From the NCBI RefSeq assembly GCF_006715145.1, contig NZ_VFMR01000001.1:1-64000 (forward strand): 64,000 bases of DNA, read 5' to 3'. Source of the stretch: Microbacterium sp. SLBN-146 (GTDB lineage Bacteria; Actinomycetota; Actinomycetes; Actinomycetales; Microbacteriaceae). The notes beneath the pieces are model-generated. The model was given only the letters and a program-made list of their open reading frames with translations. It was not told the origin of the DNA and did not search any database. The translations under genes were made by a program, and so were the position numbers. Shown here one piece after another: positions 8,195 to 16,742 of this stretch (within the stretch, counting starts at the first letter, position 1; each line of letters begins with the position of its first letter).

Positions 8195-9049
8195 ATGTCC
8201 CGTCGTTCCGCCCTGCTCCGTACCGCCGTCGCCGGCGTCGCCCTCGCCGCCCTCGCCCTGAGCGGCTGCGCGGCGTCCGCAGAGCCCGAGAGCGGCGACA
8301 GCAGCGAGGTGAGCGACGACGCCTACGTCACGCCGGGCACGCTCACGATCGCGACGGGCGACATCGCCTACGAGCCGTACGTCATCGACGACGACCCCTC
8401 GTCCGGCGAGGGCTTCGAAGCGGCCATCGCCTACGCGATCGCCGACAAGCTCGGGTTCGCCCCCGACGACGTCGAGTGGGTGCGCACGAGCTTCGAAGCG
8501 GCGATCGCCCCGGGACCCAAGAACTTCGACTTCAACATCCAGCAGTACACGATCACGGACGAGCGCAAGCAGGCCGTCGACTTCTCGTCGCCGTACTACG
8601 CCGCCAGCCAGGCGATCGTCGCCGTCGAGGGCGGGGCGGCCGACGGTGTCGACTCGATCGACGGCCTGAAGGGCCTGACGATCGGGGCGATGGCAGGGTC
8701 GACGAGCGCCCAGACGCTCGAAGAGGTCGTCGAGCCCGACGTCGCGCCGCAGCTCTTCGGCTCCAACGAAGACGTCGTCGCAGCGCTCAACGCCGGCCAG
8801 ATCGACGCCTTCGTGATCGACCTGCCGACGGCGTTCCTCGCGACCTCGGTCTACATCGAGAACTCCTTCATCGTGGGCGAACTGCCCGCCGGCGGCATCG
8901 CCGACGAATGGGGCGTCGTACTCTCGAAGGACTCCCCCCTCACCGAGAGCGTGAGCGCCGCGATCGACGAGCTCCGCGAAGACGGAACCCTCGCCGCGAT
9001 CACCGACGAGTGGCTCGGAGCGGGCCAGGGCGTCACGCTGCTCCAGTGA
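8195..9049 (+). CDS. amino-acid ABC transporter substrate-binding lipoprotein (family 3)
   Basis: 284 residues. A lipoprotein signal peptide ends in ALSGCAAS, with the acylated Cys near residue 26. The mature part is a periplasmic-binding-like fold of the polar amino-acid class: an SGEGFEAAIAYAIADKLGF strand-helix, DFNIQQYTITDERKQAVDFS, and LKGLTIGAMAGSTS in the second lobe. A strong AGGAGG lies 5 nt before the ATG. The permease gene follows after 34 bp and the ATPase after that, so this is a complete importer. The ligand is a polar or charged amino acid; which one is not clear. Confidence 0.92.
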   Translation: MSRRSALLRTAVAGVALAALALSGCAASAEPESGDSSEVSDDAYVTPGTLTIATGDIAYEPYVIDDDPSSGEGFEAAIAYAIADKLGFAPDDVEWVRTSFEAAIAPGPKNFDFNIQQYTITDERKQAVDFSSPYYAASQAIVAVEGGAADGVDSIDGLKGLTIGAMAGSTSAQTLEEVVEPDVAPQLFGSNEDVVAALNAGQIDAFVIDLPTAFLATSVYIENSFIVGELPAGGIADEWGVVLSKDSPLTESVSAAIDELREDGTLAAITDEWLGAGQGVTLLQ

Positions 9050-9071
9050 CCCTCGACTCGACGCACTTCGG

Positions 9072-9083
9072 TACGGTCGAGGC
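9072..9083 (+). promoter_or_regulatory. leaderless-type -10 box (TACGGT, 6 nt before GTG)
   Basis: TACGGT at 9072-9077, 6 nt, then the GTG start of the permease. It suggests an internal promoter that lets permease and ATPase be made without the binding protein. Confidence 0.45.
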
Positions 9084-9929
9084 GTGACGACCCACACGCC
9101 CAGCGCGCTCGAGCTCGAGCGGCGGAGCTTCCGCGCGCGGCAGTCCCGCCGCTCCGTGCTGATCGCGGTCGCCTCGTCGCTCGCCTTCGCGGCGGTCGTC
9201 GTGACGACGGCGGCGCTCTCGCCCGGGTGGGCCGACGTCCAGCGAGCGTTCTTCGACCCGGCGATCGCGCTCGACTCCCTCCCCCGCATCTGGGAGGGGT
9301 TCCTCCTCAATCTCCAGGTGCTGGGACTCTCCGTCATCACCGTCGGAGCTTTCGCGCTCCTCCTGGCGTTCCTGCGCACTCTCCGCGGCCCTGTCTTCTT
9401 TCCCGTGCGCGTCCTCGCCGCCGCCTACACCGACATCTTCCGCGGGCTCCCGTTCATCATCGTCCTGTACATCGTGGGCTTCGGACTTCCGACGCTCGCA
9501 GGCGTGCGGATCCCCGTCATCGTGCTGGGGACGCTCGCCGTGACCCTCACGTATTCGGCGTACGTCGCCGAGGTCATCCGCGCGGGGATCGAGGCCGTGC
9601 ATCCGTCGCAGCGCCTCGCGGCACGCGCGATGGGCCTCGGCTACACGCAGACGCTGCGGCGGGTCGTGCTGCCGCAGGCCTTCCGCAAGATCACTCCCCC
9701 GCTCATGAACGACTTCGTCGCGATGCAGAAGGACGTGGGTCTCATCTCGATCCTCGGCGCGGCCGACGCCATCCTGGCGGCGAAGGTCGAGTCGGCGCAG
9801 ACCTACAACTTCACGCCGTACGTCGTGGCCGGCATCCTGTTCATCCTCCTCGCGATCCCCACGATCCGTCTCACCGACTGGTATGCCGCGCGACTGCAGC
9901 GCCGCGAGCAGATCGGGGCGATCGTATGA
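9084..9929 (+). CDS. amino-acid ABC transporter permease
   Basis: 281 residues of the HisM/GlnP type. An N-terminal cytoplasmic stretch is followed by membrane helices at about 30-50, 75-100, 108-128, 145-170 and 240-265. The coupling EAA-loop reads EAVHPSQRLAARAMGLGYTQ, in the form usual for polar amino-acid permeases. FRGLPFIIVLYIVGFG is the conserved helix-3 signature. It probably works as a homodimer with the ATPase whose ATG overlaps its stop by 4 bp. Confidence 0.92.
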   Translation: MTTHTPSALELERRSFRARQSRRSVLIAVASSLAFAAVVVTTAALSPGWADVQRAFFDPAIALDSLPRIWEGFLLNLQVLGLSVITVGAFALLLAFLRTLRGPVFFPVRVLAAAYTDIFRGLPFIIVLYIVGFGLPTLAGVRIPVIVLGTLAVTLTYSAYVAEVIRAGIEAVHPSQRLAARAMGLGYTQTLRRVVLPQAFRKITPPLMNDFVAMQKDVGLISILGAADAILAAKVESAQTYNFTPYVVAGILFILLAIPTIRLTDWYAARLQRREQIGAIV

Positions 9930-10660
9930 CGGGGCTCCTCCGCGCGACCGACCTGTGGAAGTCGTTCGGCGACAAACCGGTGCTCAAGGGGATCTCGCTC
10001 GAGCTCTCGGCCCACGACGTCGTCGCCGTCATCGGCGCCTCGGGGTCGGGGAAGTCGACGCTCCTGCGGTGCCTCAATCTGCTCGAGCCGATCGACGACG
10101 GCCAGATCTTCCTCGGCGACGAGGACATCTCCGATCCCCGGATCGACGCCAACCGCATCCGTGCGCGCTTCGGGGCCGTCTTCCAGAGCTACAACCTCTT
10201 CCCGCACCTGACCGTGCTCGACAACGTGACCCTCGGTCTTCGCGTCGTCGCGAAGACTCCTCGTCGCGAGGCCGCCGCGCGCGGGCTCGCCCTGCTCGAA
10301 CGGGTCGGACTCGCGGACAAGGCCCACGAGCATCCCGACCGCCTTTCGGGAGGCCAGCAGCAGCGGGTCGCCATCGCCCGAGCGATCGCGACCGATCCCG
10401 AGGTGCTGCTCCTCGACGAGATCACGTCGGCCCTCGACCCCGAACTCGTGGGCGAAGTGCTCGAGCTCGTGCGCTCGCTCGCCGACGACGGTGCGACGAT
10501 CCTCATGGCGACGCACGAGATGTCGTTCGCGCGCGACATCGCGAAGCGCGTCGTCTTCCTCGACGACGGGCGGATGCTGGAGGAGGGGCCGCCCGCGCAG
10601 ATCTTCGGCTCCCCGCGCGAACCGCGCACGCGCGAGTTCCTCGCCCGCTTCACCCCCTAG
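9926..10660 (+). CDS. amino-acid ABC transporter ATP-binding protein
   Basis: A 244-residue GlnQ/HisP-type ATPase. Walker A is GASGSGKST (about residue 37), the Q-loop FQSYNLFPHLTV, the signature LSGGQQQRVAIARA, Walker B VLLLDEITSALD, and the switch His is in MATHEMSFA. All catalytic residues are intact. The start is the ATG overlapping the permease stop. It energises the importer encoded by the two genes before it. Confidence 0.95.
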   Translation: MTGLLRATDLWKSFGDKPVLKGISLELSAHDVVAVIGASGSGKSTLLRCLNLLEPIDDGQIFLGDEDISDPRIDANRIRARFGAVFQSYNLFPHLTVLDNVTLGLRVVAKTPRREAAARGLALLERVGLADKAHEHPDRLSGGQQQRVAIARAIATDPEVLLLDEITSALDPELVGEVLELVRSLADDGATILMATHEMSFARDIAKRVVFLDDGRMLEEGPPAQIFGSPREPRTREFLARFTP

Positions 10661-10697
10661 CCCCCCCTGCCCTCTTCCCCCTCCCCGTCCCCCTCTT

Positions 10698-10782
10698 CGT
10701 CGAGACTCCGCGATCTCGCCGACTGACCCCGCTATATGCGCGCAACGACGGGGTGCCTCGGCGAGATCGCGGGGTCTCGACA
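10698..10782. repeat. long palindromic element C (GATCTCGCCGA family, copy 1)
   Basis: Two arms of about 33 bp, beginning CGTCGAGACTCCGCGATC and ending GATCGCGGGGTCTCGAC, are inverted around a core containing TATATGCGCGCA. A second copy with the same arms, core and flanking bases lies at 39216-39300. The element sits in the intergenic space between the ABC transporter and the polysaccharide locus. Confidence 0.8.
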
Positions 10783-10803
10783 GAAGGGGGAGGCGGATCG
10801 GTC

Positions 10804-10809
10804 ATACTT
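10804..10809 (+). promoter_or_regulatory. -10-like box before the glycosyltransferase operon
   Basis: CATACT at 10804-10809 would place transcription about 60 nt before the GTG of the first glycosyltransferase. That gene carries its own ribosome site (GGGGAGGGG). Confidence 0.35.
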
Positions 10810-10875
10810 GACGGGTGCCTCGCACGCCGGGGCCGACCGGCTGCGAAGAGTGCAGCACCCCTGGGGAGGGGACCT

Positions 10876-11865
10876 GTGAAGCTCATCGTCGTCGTCGCGT
10901 TCAATGTGACCGACCTCATCCGCGCGCAGTCGGAGACCCTGCGCGACTGGCTCCTCGCCGATGAGTCCGCGCATCTCGTCGTCCTGGACAACAGCGCGAG
11001 CGAAGAGACGATCGCCATCGTCCGCGACGTGACCACCGACGTCTCCGCACGCGTCATCGCCGAGGTCGCCGACCACAACGCCGGCTTCTCCCCCGCCGTC
11101 AACGACGCCGTCACCCGCGCCGAGGCCGCCTGGGGGGCCCTCGAATCGGTCGCCCTGCTGAACCCCGACGTGACGACGGATGCCGCGACGATCGCCGCCG
11201 TCTTCGCGGGCCTCGACGATCCCCGCGTCGGGATCTCCGCGCCCCTCCTCGTCGACGAGGCCGGGGCCGCCGACCGCGGGAGCCTCCGGCGTGCCTGGAA
11301 CCGACGCCGCCTGTTCGCCGAGGTCGTCGGGGCTCCGGGTCTCGCCCGCGTGCTCGGTTCGCCCGCACGCAGCATCCGCGCCTCCCGCGCGGGCCGCATC
11401 GACGTCGACTTCACGTCGGGGGCCTACATGGCGATCCGGCGGGAGGTCGTCGGGGAGGGCCTCGACACCCGGCTTCCGATGTATCTCGAAGACCAGGAGA
11501 TCTGCCACCGCGCACGGCGCGCGGGGCTCGCGGTGCGCGTCGACACGCGGCTGCGGGCCCTCCACACGGGCGGCCACAGCAGAAAGTCGCACACCGCGAT
11601 GGCACGGCAGCTCCGACAGATGGAGCTCGCGACAGCGCCCGCGATGTCCTGGCTCGATCACACGGGATCGCCCGCCTGGCAGGTGAGGGCCGTCATCGGG
11701 CTGGCCGCCGCGGCGCGGATGGCGATCGCGGGGGCAGCGGTCGCGGCATCCGTCATCGTCCCGTCGCGTCGCGAGTGGGCACACGATCAATGGGTGCTCG
11801 GCGGGTGGCTCCTCACCTGGGCGACCGACCCGCACGCCCGCGACCACGTGGAGTGGACGTCATGA
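10876..11865 (+). CDS. glycosyltransferase family 2 (rhamnosyltransferase-like)
   Basis: 329 residues. The GT-A fold shows the nucleotide-binding VVLDNSASE (35-43), NAGFSPAVN (68-76), the metal/nucleotide LNPDV (95-99) and an acceptor-side YLEDQEICHRARRAG (202-216). This set is usual for GT2 enzymes that add rhamnose or a similar sugar to cell-wall or exopolysaccharide. A hydrophobic segment at about 276-300 may tether it to the membrane. The GTG follows a good ribosome site (GGGGAGGGG). The stop overlaps the next gene by 4 bp, and the following three genes are chained the same way. Confidence 0.85.
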   Translation: MKLIVVVAFNVTDLIRAQSETLRDWLLADESAHLVVLDNSASEETIAIVRDVTTDVSARVIAEVADHNAGFSPAVNDAVTRAEAAWGALESVALLNPDVTTDAATIAAVFAGLDDPRVGISAPLLVDEAGAADRGSLRRAWNRRRLFAEVVGAPGLARVLGSPARSIRASRAGRIDVDFTSGAYMAIRREVVGEGLDTRLPMYLEDQEICHRARRAGLAVRVDTRLRALHTGGHSRKSHTAMARQLRQMELATAPAMSWLDHTGSPAWQVRAVIGLAAAARMAIAGAAVAASVIVPSRREWAHDQWVLGGWLLTWATDPHARDHVEWTS

Positions 11866-13094
11866 GGATCCTCGTCGCCAACAAGTACCACCGGATGGTC
11901 GGAGGTGTCGAAGCGCACGTCGCGGCCGTCACCGCCTGGCTCGAGGCGGCGGGGCACGACGTGATTCCGTTCGCGATGGCGGAGGAAGACTCCATGCCGA
12001 CGCCGTACGCGACCTACTTCCCGAGCGAAGTCGACTTCCGCGTCTCGAACGTCAAGGACGGCCTTCGGACCCTCGAGCGGGCGACCCTCTCGCGGGACAC
12101 GCGCCGCCTCCTCGGGGAGCTCCTCGACGCCGAGCGGATCGATGCGGCATACGTCGTGCACGTCTACCACCAGCTCGGCACCGTCATGCTCGACGACCTG
12201 GCGGCCCGCGGCATCCCGACCGTCCTGAGCCTCCACGACTACAAGATCGCCTGCCCGAACTACCGCTTCTTCTCCGAGCGCACCGGGACCATCTGCACGC
12301 GGTGCCTCGATCACAAGGCCGGCTTCGCCTATGCCCCCGCCGTCGAGCGCTGCTGGGCGGGGAGTGCGCCGGCGGGCGTCGCCCTCTCGCTCGAGGCGAT
12401 CGCGACGCGCGCGCGGGGAAGCTACCGCAAGGCGGGCACCGTGACGGTCCTCAACGGCCTCCAGGAGCGTGCCGCCGCGGCGGCCGGCGTGTCGGCCGAG
12501 CGCATCCGGCGCCTCCCGCATCCCGTCGAGCTCGGCCCGGAGCGGCCCGTCGCCGAGCGCGATCACGTGCTCTACGTCGGGAGGCTCGTACCCGAGAAGG
12601 GCGTCGACGTGCTCATCCGGGCCGCCGCGACCTCTGGCGTCCGCACGGTCATCGTCGGCGGCGGCCGCGATGAGGAGGCGCTCATCGCCCTCGCGACCGA
12701 GCTCGATGCCCCTGTCACCTTCGCGGGATCCGTCGCCCCCGACGAGGTCGCGGGGTATCTTGCGGATGCCGCGGCGCTCGTCGTCCCCTCCGTCTGGCAC
12801 GAAGTGAGCCCGCTCGTCGTCTACGAGGCGATGTCGGCCGATGTGCCCGTCATCGGTACGAACGTCGGCGGGATCACGGAGCAGCTCGGCGAAGACCGCG
12901 GACTCCTCGTCGGCGCCGGTGACGTCGACGAGCTCGCGGCGGCGCTCCGGACGGTCGTCGACGACCAGGCGCATGGTCGCATCCTCAGCGCGAACGCGCG
13001 CGCGTACGCCGCCGAGCACTTGAGTCCCGCTCAGTGGGAGCGCAACATGACGGCCGCTTTCCACAGCGCCGGGGCGACGGACTTCTCGACGTGA
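11862..13094 (+). CDS. glycosyltransferase family 4 (GT-B)
   Basis: 410 residues. The N-terminal lobe starts MRILVANKYHRMVGGVEAHV, with the glycine-rich acceptor loop usual for GT4. The C-terminal lobe has YVGRLVPEKGVDVLIRAA and the nucleotide-sugar-binding EX7E pattern in HEVSPLVVYEAMSADVPVIG. It should transfer one sugar during assembly of a lipid-linked repeat unit. It overlaps the genes on both sides by 4 bp, so all four genes from 10876 to 15609 form one operon. Donor and acceptor are not readable from sequence. Cys residues at about 138, 147 and 150 form an unusual CTRC pair in the N-lobe. Confidence 0.87.
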   Translation: MRILVANKYHRMVGGVEAHVAAVTAWLEAAGHDVIPFAMAEEDSMPTPYATYFPSEVDFRVSNVKDGLRTLERATLSRDTRRLLGELLDAERIDAAYVVHVYHQLGTVMLDDLAARGIPTVLSLHDYKIACPNYRFFSERTGTICTRCLDHKAGFAYAPAVERCWAGSAPAGVALSLEAIATRARGSYRKAGTVTVLNGLQERAAAAAGVSAERIRRLPHPVELGPERPVAERDHVLYVGRLVPEKGVDVLIRAAATSGVRTVIVGGGRDEEALIALATELDAPVTFAGSVAPDEVAGYLADAAALVVPSVWHEVSPLVVYEAMSADVPVIGTNVGGITEQLGEDRGLLVGAGDVDELAAALRTVVDDQAHGRILSANARAYAAEHLSPAQWERNMTAAFHSAGATDFST

Positions 13095-14419
13095 CGACCC
13101 TCGCGAAGGGTCGGCTGCTGTCGAGCGTGGGAGCGCTCGTCGTCGTCGCGGTCGTCGTCGTCGGGCTTCGCGTCGTCACTCCGACGCCGCAGCTCCTCGT
13201 CACCGCCGTCGCGGCCGTCGGGTTCCTCGCGGTCCTGGTCCTCGCTCCTGTCCACACCCTCCCGTCGATCTCGCTCGCGGCGTTCGTCTTCGTTCCGCAG
13301 CAGGCGGTCGGATACCTCAACGGCGCGTCGCCCGCGGCCATCGCCCTCGGCGTCTGGGCGGTCCGCCGCATCGTGACGGGCGGCGCGGCGCGGGGCGACT
13401 CCCTCCTGCTGTGGGCGCGGATCGCCGCCGTCGCGGCCGCGGCATGGGGATGCTGGCTGCTCACGCAGAGCACGGACGCCGTCGCCTTCCAGCTCGGCGC
13501 TCAGTGGATGGCGAGCCTCATCCTCGCGGTCGTCCTGCCGCTTCTCGCGGGCGGCGCGGAGCGCGAACTGCAGACTCTGTGGCGCGTCTGGCCCGTCGTG
13601 ACGATCGTCGCAGCGCTCTACATCGGGATCGAGTACGCTCTCGGCTCGAACCCCCTCTACGGTCGGATCTACGACATCGTCGGCCGGTCGGTCACGCAGG
13701 ACTGGGCCGTCTACCGTGCACACGGCTCCTTCGGCCATCCGCTGTATGCCGCGACGTTCTTCGCCGCGAGCGTCGCGGCGGCCCTCGCGCGCTTCGTCAC
13801 GGTCCCCCGCGCACCGTGGCTCTGGGGAGTCGCCGCCGCCGCGGCACTGACGCTCACGGTGTCCCGCAGCGCCCTCGCCGCCGCCGCCGTCGCGGCGGTC
13901 CTGATCTTCGTCCTCGTGCCGATCTTCGCGCGAGGACGCGTGCTCCCCCGCTACGGCGGAGCGGTCGCCGTCGCCGGCGTCGGAGCCCTCGTGATCGCGG
14001 CATCCGGTCTCCTGCAGTCCCGCGTCGACAGCAGTGAGGCCTCGACCTCGAGCGCGGCGCGCGGGACCATCACCGACATCACCTTCACGGCGATCCGCGC
14101 GAGCGATTGGCTCGGCGTCGGGCCCGGCATGGCCGACCGGGCCCTCGCGCCGTGGAACGACCAGCAGTACGTCGTCGAGAGCTCGCCGCTGCAGATCCTC
14201 CTGAGCCTCGGGCTTCCGGGTGCCATCGCGCTGGGACTCATCACGGTGCTCGCCGCCGTCGCGGCCCTCACGCGGAAGAACATCCCGATCCTCGCCGCGC
14301 TCATCGCGCTCGTCATCGCGATCTCAGGGTACAACGCGATCGAAGCGCTCCTGCCCCTCCACGCCCTCCTCGGTCTGCTGTTCCTGATGGCGTTCGCGCG
14401 AACGGCGGATGCCACGTGA
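13091..14419 (+). CDS. O-antigen ligase / polymerase-like membrane protein (Wzy-like)
   Basis: 442 residues with about ten hydrophobic helices, and a long extracellular loop around residues 180-240 (YGRIYDIVGRSVTQDW, YRAHGSFGHPLYAA). The His/Arg-rich loop before the helix VSRSALAAAAVAAVL is the layout of the Wzy_C/WaaL ligase-polymerase superfamily. In this operon it most likely polymerises repeat units outside the membrane. The start is GTG, overlapping the stop of the GT4 gene by 4 bp. Confidence 0.78.
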   Translation: MTTLAKGRLLSSVGALVVVAVVVVGLRVVTPTPQLLVTAVAAVGFLAVLVLAPVHTLPSISLAAFVFVPQQAVGYLNGASPAAIALGVWAVRRIVTGGAARGDSLLLWARIAAVAAAAWGCWLLTQSTDAVAFQLGAQWMASLILAVVLPLLAGGAERELQTLWRVWPVVTIVAALYIGIEYALGSNPLYGRIYDIVGRSVTQDWAVYRAHGSFGHPLYAATFFAASVAAALARFVTVPRAPWLWGVAAAAALTLTVSRSALAAAAVAAVLIFVLVPIFARGRVLPRYGGAVAVAGVGALVIAASGLLQSRVDSSEASTSSAARGTITDITFTAIRASDWLGVGPGMADRALAPWNDQQYVVESSPLQILLSLGLPGAIALGLITVLAAVAALTRKNIPILAALIALVIAISGYNAIEALLPLHALLGLLFLMAFARTADAT

Positions 14420-15609
14420 CGCGCCAGTTCGCCGCGATCCTCGTGTCGCGGCTCGCGGGCGCCGTCATCCAGGCGCTCGTCGGCATCGTCCTCGCACGGA
14501 GCGTCCTCGCGGCGGAGTACGGCCAGATCACCGCGATCACGGGTGCTCTGCTCTTCTGGTTCATCGTGTGCAGCGTGGGCATCCCGAGCTACCTCGGGCG
14601 CGCTCGGGCGCTCGGCGCGAACGACGACGTCGCGACGGCGCTCGTGCTCAACATCGTGACGTCGATCCTCGGCGGCGCGATCGCGGCGGCAGCGCTCCTC
14701 CTGGGACTCGTGCCGATCGACCTCGCCGGCGTCCTCGTCCTGCTCGTCATCGGGACGGCGCTCGACAAGAACGTCGACGCGTCGCTGTCGGTCGCGATCG
14801 CCGACGGCGAGCGCCTGCGCCCCGCTGTCTCGGTGCTCCTTCGCCGACTCACGACGGCGGCGGTGTTCTTCGGGCTGCTCCTCGGAGGACTCGCCGCGAT
14901 CCCCGCCTACTGCATCGCGACGGCGGCGGGACCGGTCCTCGGCCAGGTCCACGCGAGCCTCACGCTCCGGCGGGCCGGCGTCCACGTCCGGCTCGCGTCG
15001 AGCTGGCGAGGTGTGCTGCGCGACTCCGTGCCCTTCGCCGTCAATGACATCGCGATCCAGTCCCGCACCCTCGACGTCGCCGTCACGGCGATCGCGGCCG
15101 GTCCGACCGCGGCGGGTCTGTACTCGGCCGCCGCCAAGCTCGTCGCACCGTTCGAGCTCGTCTCGTCGACGCTCGCGGCGGTCGTCCTGCCGCATGCGAC
15201 GCGGATGGCGCACTCGGGCGCACGACGGGCGGCGCTCCTCCTGGGGGCGGCGGGCCTCGCGCTCATCGTCCCGGCGGGCGTCCTCGCGTTCCTCGCGGGG
15301 CCGATCGTCGTCTTCCTCCTGGGAGAGCAGTATGCGGATGCCGCGCTCCCCCTCGCGATCCTCGTCTTCTCGCTCCCCGCGATCGGGCTCACGTCGCCGT
15401 ACTCATCGCTGCTGCAGGGGCGCGGGCGCCACCGCTTCGTCGCGATCACGAGCACGGCGTTCGCCGTCGCGACGATCTCGGCGATCGCGATCGGCGCCGT
15501 CGCGGGCGGCGCGATCGGTGCCGCTGTCGCGGTGCTCGCCGTGACGACGGCGAAGGCCGTTGTGCTGTTCTGGGCGCTCGTGACCCTTCAGGACGCGTCG
15601 GAGGCCTGA
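14416..15609 (+). CDS. polysaccharide flippase (Wzx/MATE-like)
   Basis: 397 residues with about twelve membrane helices. The N-terminus VSRLAGAVIQALVGIVLAR and AEYGQITAITG are typical of the oligosaccharide-flippase (MVF/Wzx) superfamily. PFAVNDIAIQSRTLDV and AGLYSAAAKLVAPF mark the second half. It would move lipid-linked repeat units to the outer face for polymerisation by the preceding gene product. The GTG overlaps the preceding stop. Its last 22 bp overlap the convergent glycosyltransferase on the other strand. Confidence 0.83.
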   Translation: MTRQFAAILVSRLAGAVIQALVGIVLARSVLAAEYGQITAITGALLFWFIVCSVGIPSYLGRARALGANDDVATALVLNIVTSILGGAIAAAALLLGLVPIDLAGVLVLLVIGTALDKNVDASLSVAIADGERLRPAVSVLLRRLTTAAVFFGLLLGGLAAIPAYCIATAAGPVLGQVHASLTLRRAGVHVRLASSWRGVLRDSVPFAVNDIAIQSRTLDVAVTAIAAGPTAAGLYSAAAKLVAPFELVSSTLAAVVLPHATRMAHSGARRAALLLGAAGLALIVPAGVLAFLAGPIVVFLLGEQYADAALPLAILVFSLPAIGLTSPYSSLLQGRGRHRFVAITSTAFAVATISAIAIGAVAGGAIGAAVAVLAVTTAKAVVLFWALVTLQDASEA

Positions 15610-16742
15610 GCCGCGATCCGATCCTCGATCGCGCGGAGCGTCGCCGCCGCGTCGCCGAAGCCCTCACGGGTGGATGCGCGCTCGCGGGCCTGCGCTCTCA
15701 CGTCGTCGAGCACATCGCCTCGTGCGGCCAGCGCGACGAGGGCGTCGGCGAGTGCGTCGGGAGTCGGGTCGACGAGGACCCCGCCGCCCGCTGCGAGGAT
15801 CTCGGCCGTGCCGCCGAGGCGGTAGCCGGCAACGGGAGTCCCCACGAGGAGCGACTCCGCCGTCACGCGGCCGTAGGCCTCGTTGAGGGAGCACACGAGG
15901 CTCGCATCGGCGCCGCGAAGCACCGCGAGCGCGTCGGATGTCGCACCCCGGTGGTGCACGATGTCGGCGGATCCGAGGTTGGCGGCGAGACGCAGGAGGT
16001 CGGCGAGCGCCACCGCGTCGGCGTCGCCGTAGAGGTCCAGCATGACGTCGGCGCCCTGCTCGCGTGCACGGGAGACGGCGCGCACAGCGTCGGCCTGGCC
16101 CTTCTCGGCGGAGAGCGTGCCGAGCATGACGAGCCGCAGGGGTCCGGATGCCGGGGGTGTCGCGAGCTCGACGGGCGCACCCGGCGGCACGATCTCGGGC
16201 ACCTCGACGACGTCCGCTCCGCCCCACTGCGCGGCGGCGAAGTCGGAGACGGCAACGGTGACGTCGGCCCATGCCCGCACACGCCGCGCGATGGCCGGCT
16301 TCGAGATGACCGAGCGGAGCGTGTCGTTCGTGCGCATGCTCTCGCTGAGGAACACCACGACGGCGGCCCCCGACCGCCGTGCCGCCGCGATGGGCGCGGG
16401 GCACACGGTCGACATGACGTAGACGCGATCGGGGCGGGACCGGCGGAGCATCCGCGTCCAGACGGGTATCTGCGACGCGGCGTGCAGGAGCTTCGCGATG
16501 CCCCGCGGTCCCGTGTGGTCCGGTCCCATCCACCACTGCGCCTTGCGGAAACGCAGGCCGATGCGCCCGCGGAACTGCTCGAGCAGGTCGACGAGAGGCC
16601 CGGGGCCGGGGATGATGACGTCGACGGCGTCGCCGCGCTCGACAGCGGCGCGCACGAGCGTCACGAGCGTGCGCTCGACGCCGACGGCGAGGGAAGAGTG
16701 GCAGACGAAGACGGAGCGCAGCGGCGACGCGGGTGACGTCAT
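15588..16742 (-). CDS. glycosyltransferase family 4
   Basis: 384 residues, GT-B fold. The N-lobe begins with SVFVCHSSLAVGVERTLV. The C-lobe has LVMLGTLSAEKGQADAV and the EX7E-type nucleotide-sugar site around LNEAYGRVTAESLLVGTPVAG. The start overlaps the stop of the Wzz-like gene by 4 bp (ATGA), so those two form an operon on the minus strand. Its 3' end runs 22 bp into the convergent flippase gene. It probably adds another sugar of the same exopolysaccharide. Confidence 0.87.
   Translation of the reverse strand: MTSPASPLRSVFVCHSSLAVGVERTLVTLVRAAVERGDAVDVIIPGPGPLVDLLEQFRGRIGLRFRKAQWWMGPDHTGPRGIAKLLHAASQIPVWTRMLRRSRPDRVYVMSTVCPAPIAAARRSGAAVVVFLSESMRTNDTLRSVISKPAIARRVRAWADVTVAVSDFAAAQWGGADVVEVPEIVPPGAPVELATPPASGPLRLVMLGTLSAEKGQADAVRAVSRAREQGADVMLDLYGDADAVALADLLRLAANLGSADIVHHRGATSDALAVLRGADASLVCSLNEAYGRVTAESLLVGTPVAGYRLGGTAEILAAGGGVLVDPTPDALADALVALAARGDVLDDVRAQARERASTREGFGDAAATLRAIEDRIAAQASDAS

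Noticed and set aside
15588..15609. The 22-bp overlap of convergent flippase and glycosyltransferase genes as a sign of a truncated gene
   Set aside because: Both proteins have normal lengths and complete C-terminal regions; small convergent overlaps are common in compact genomes.
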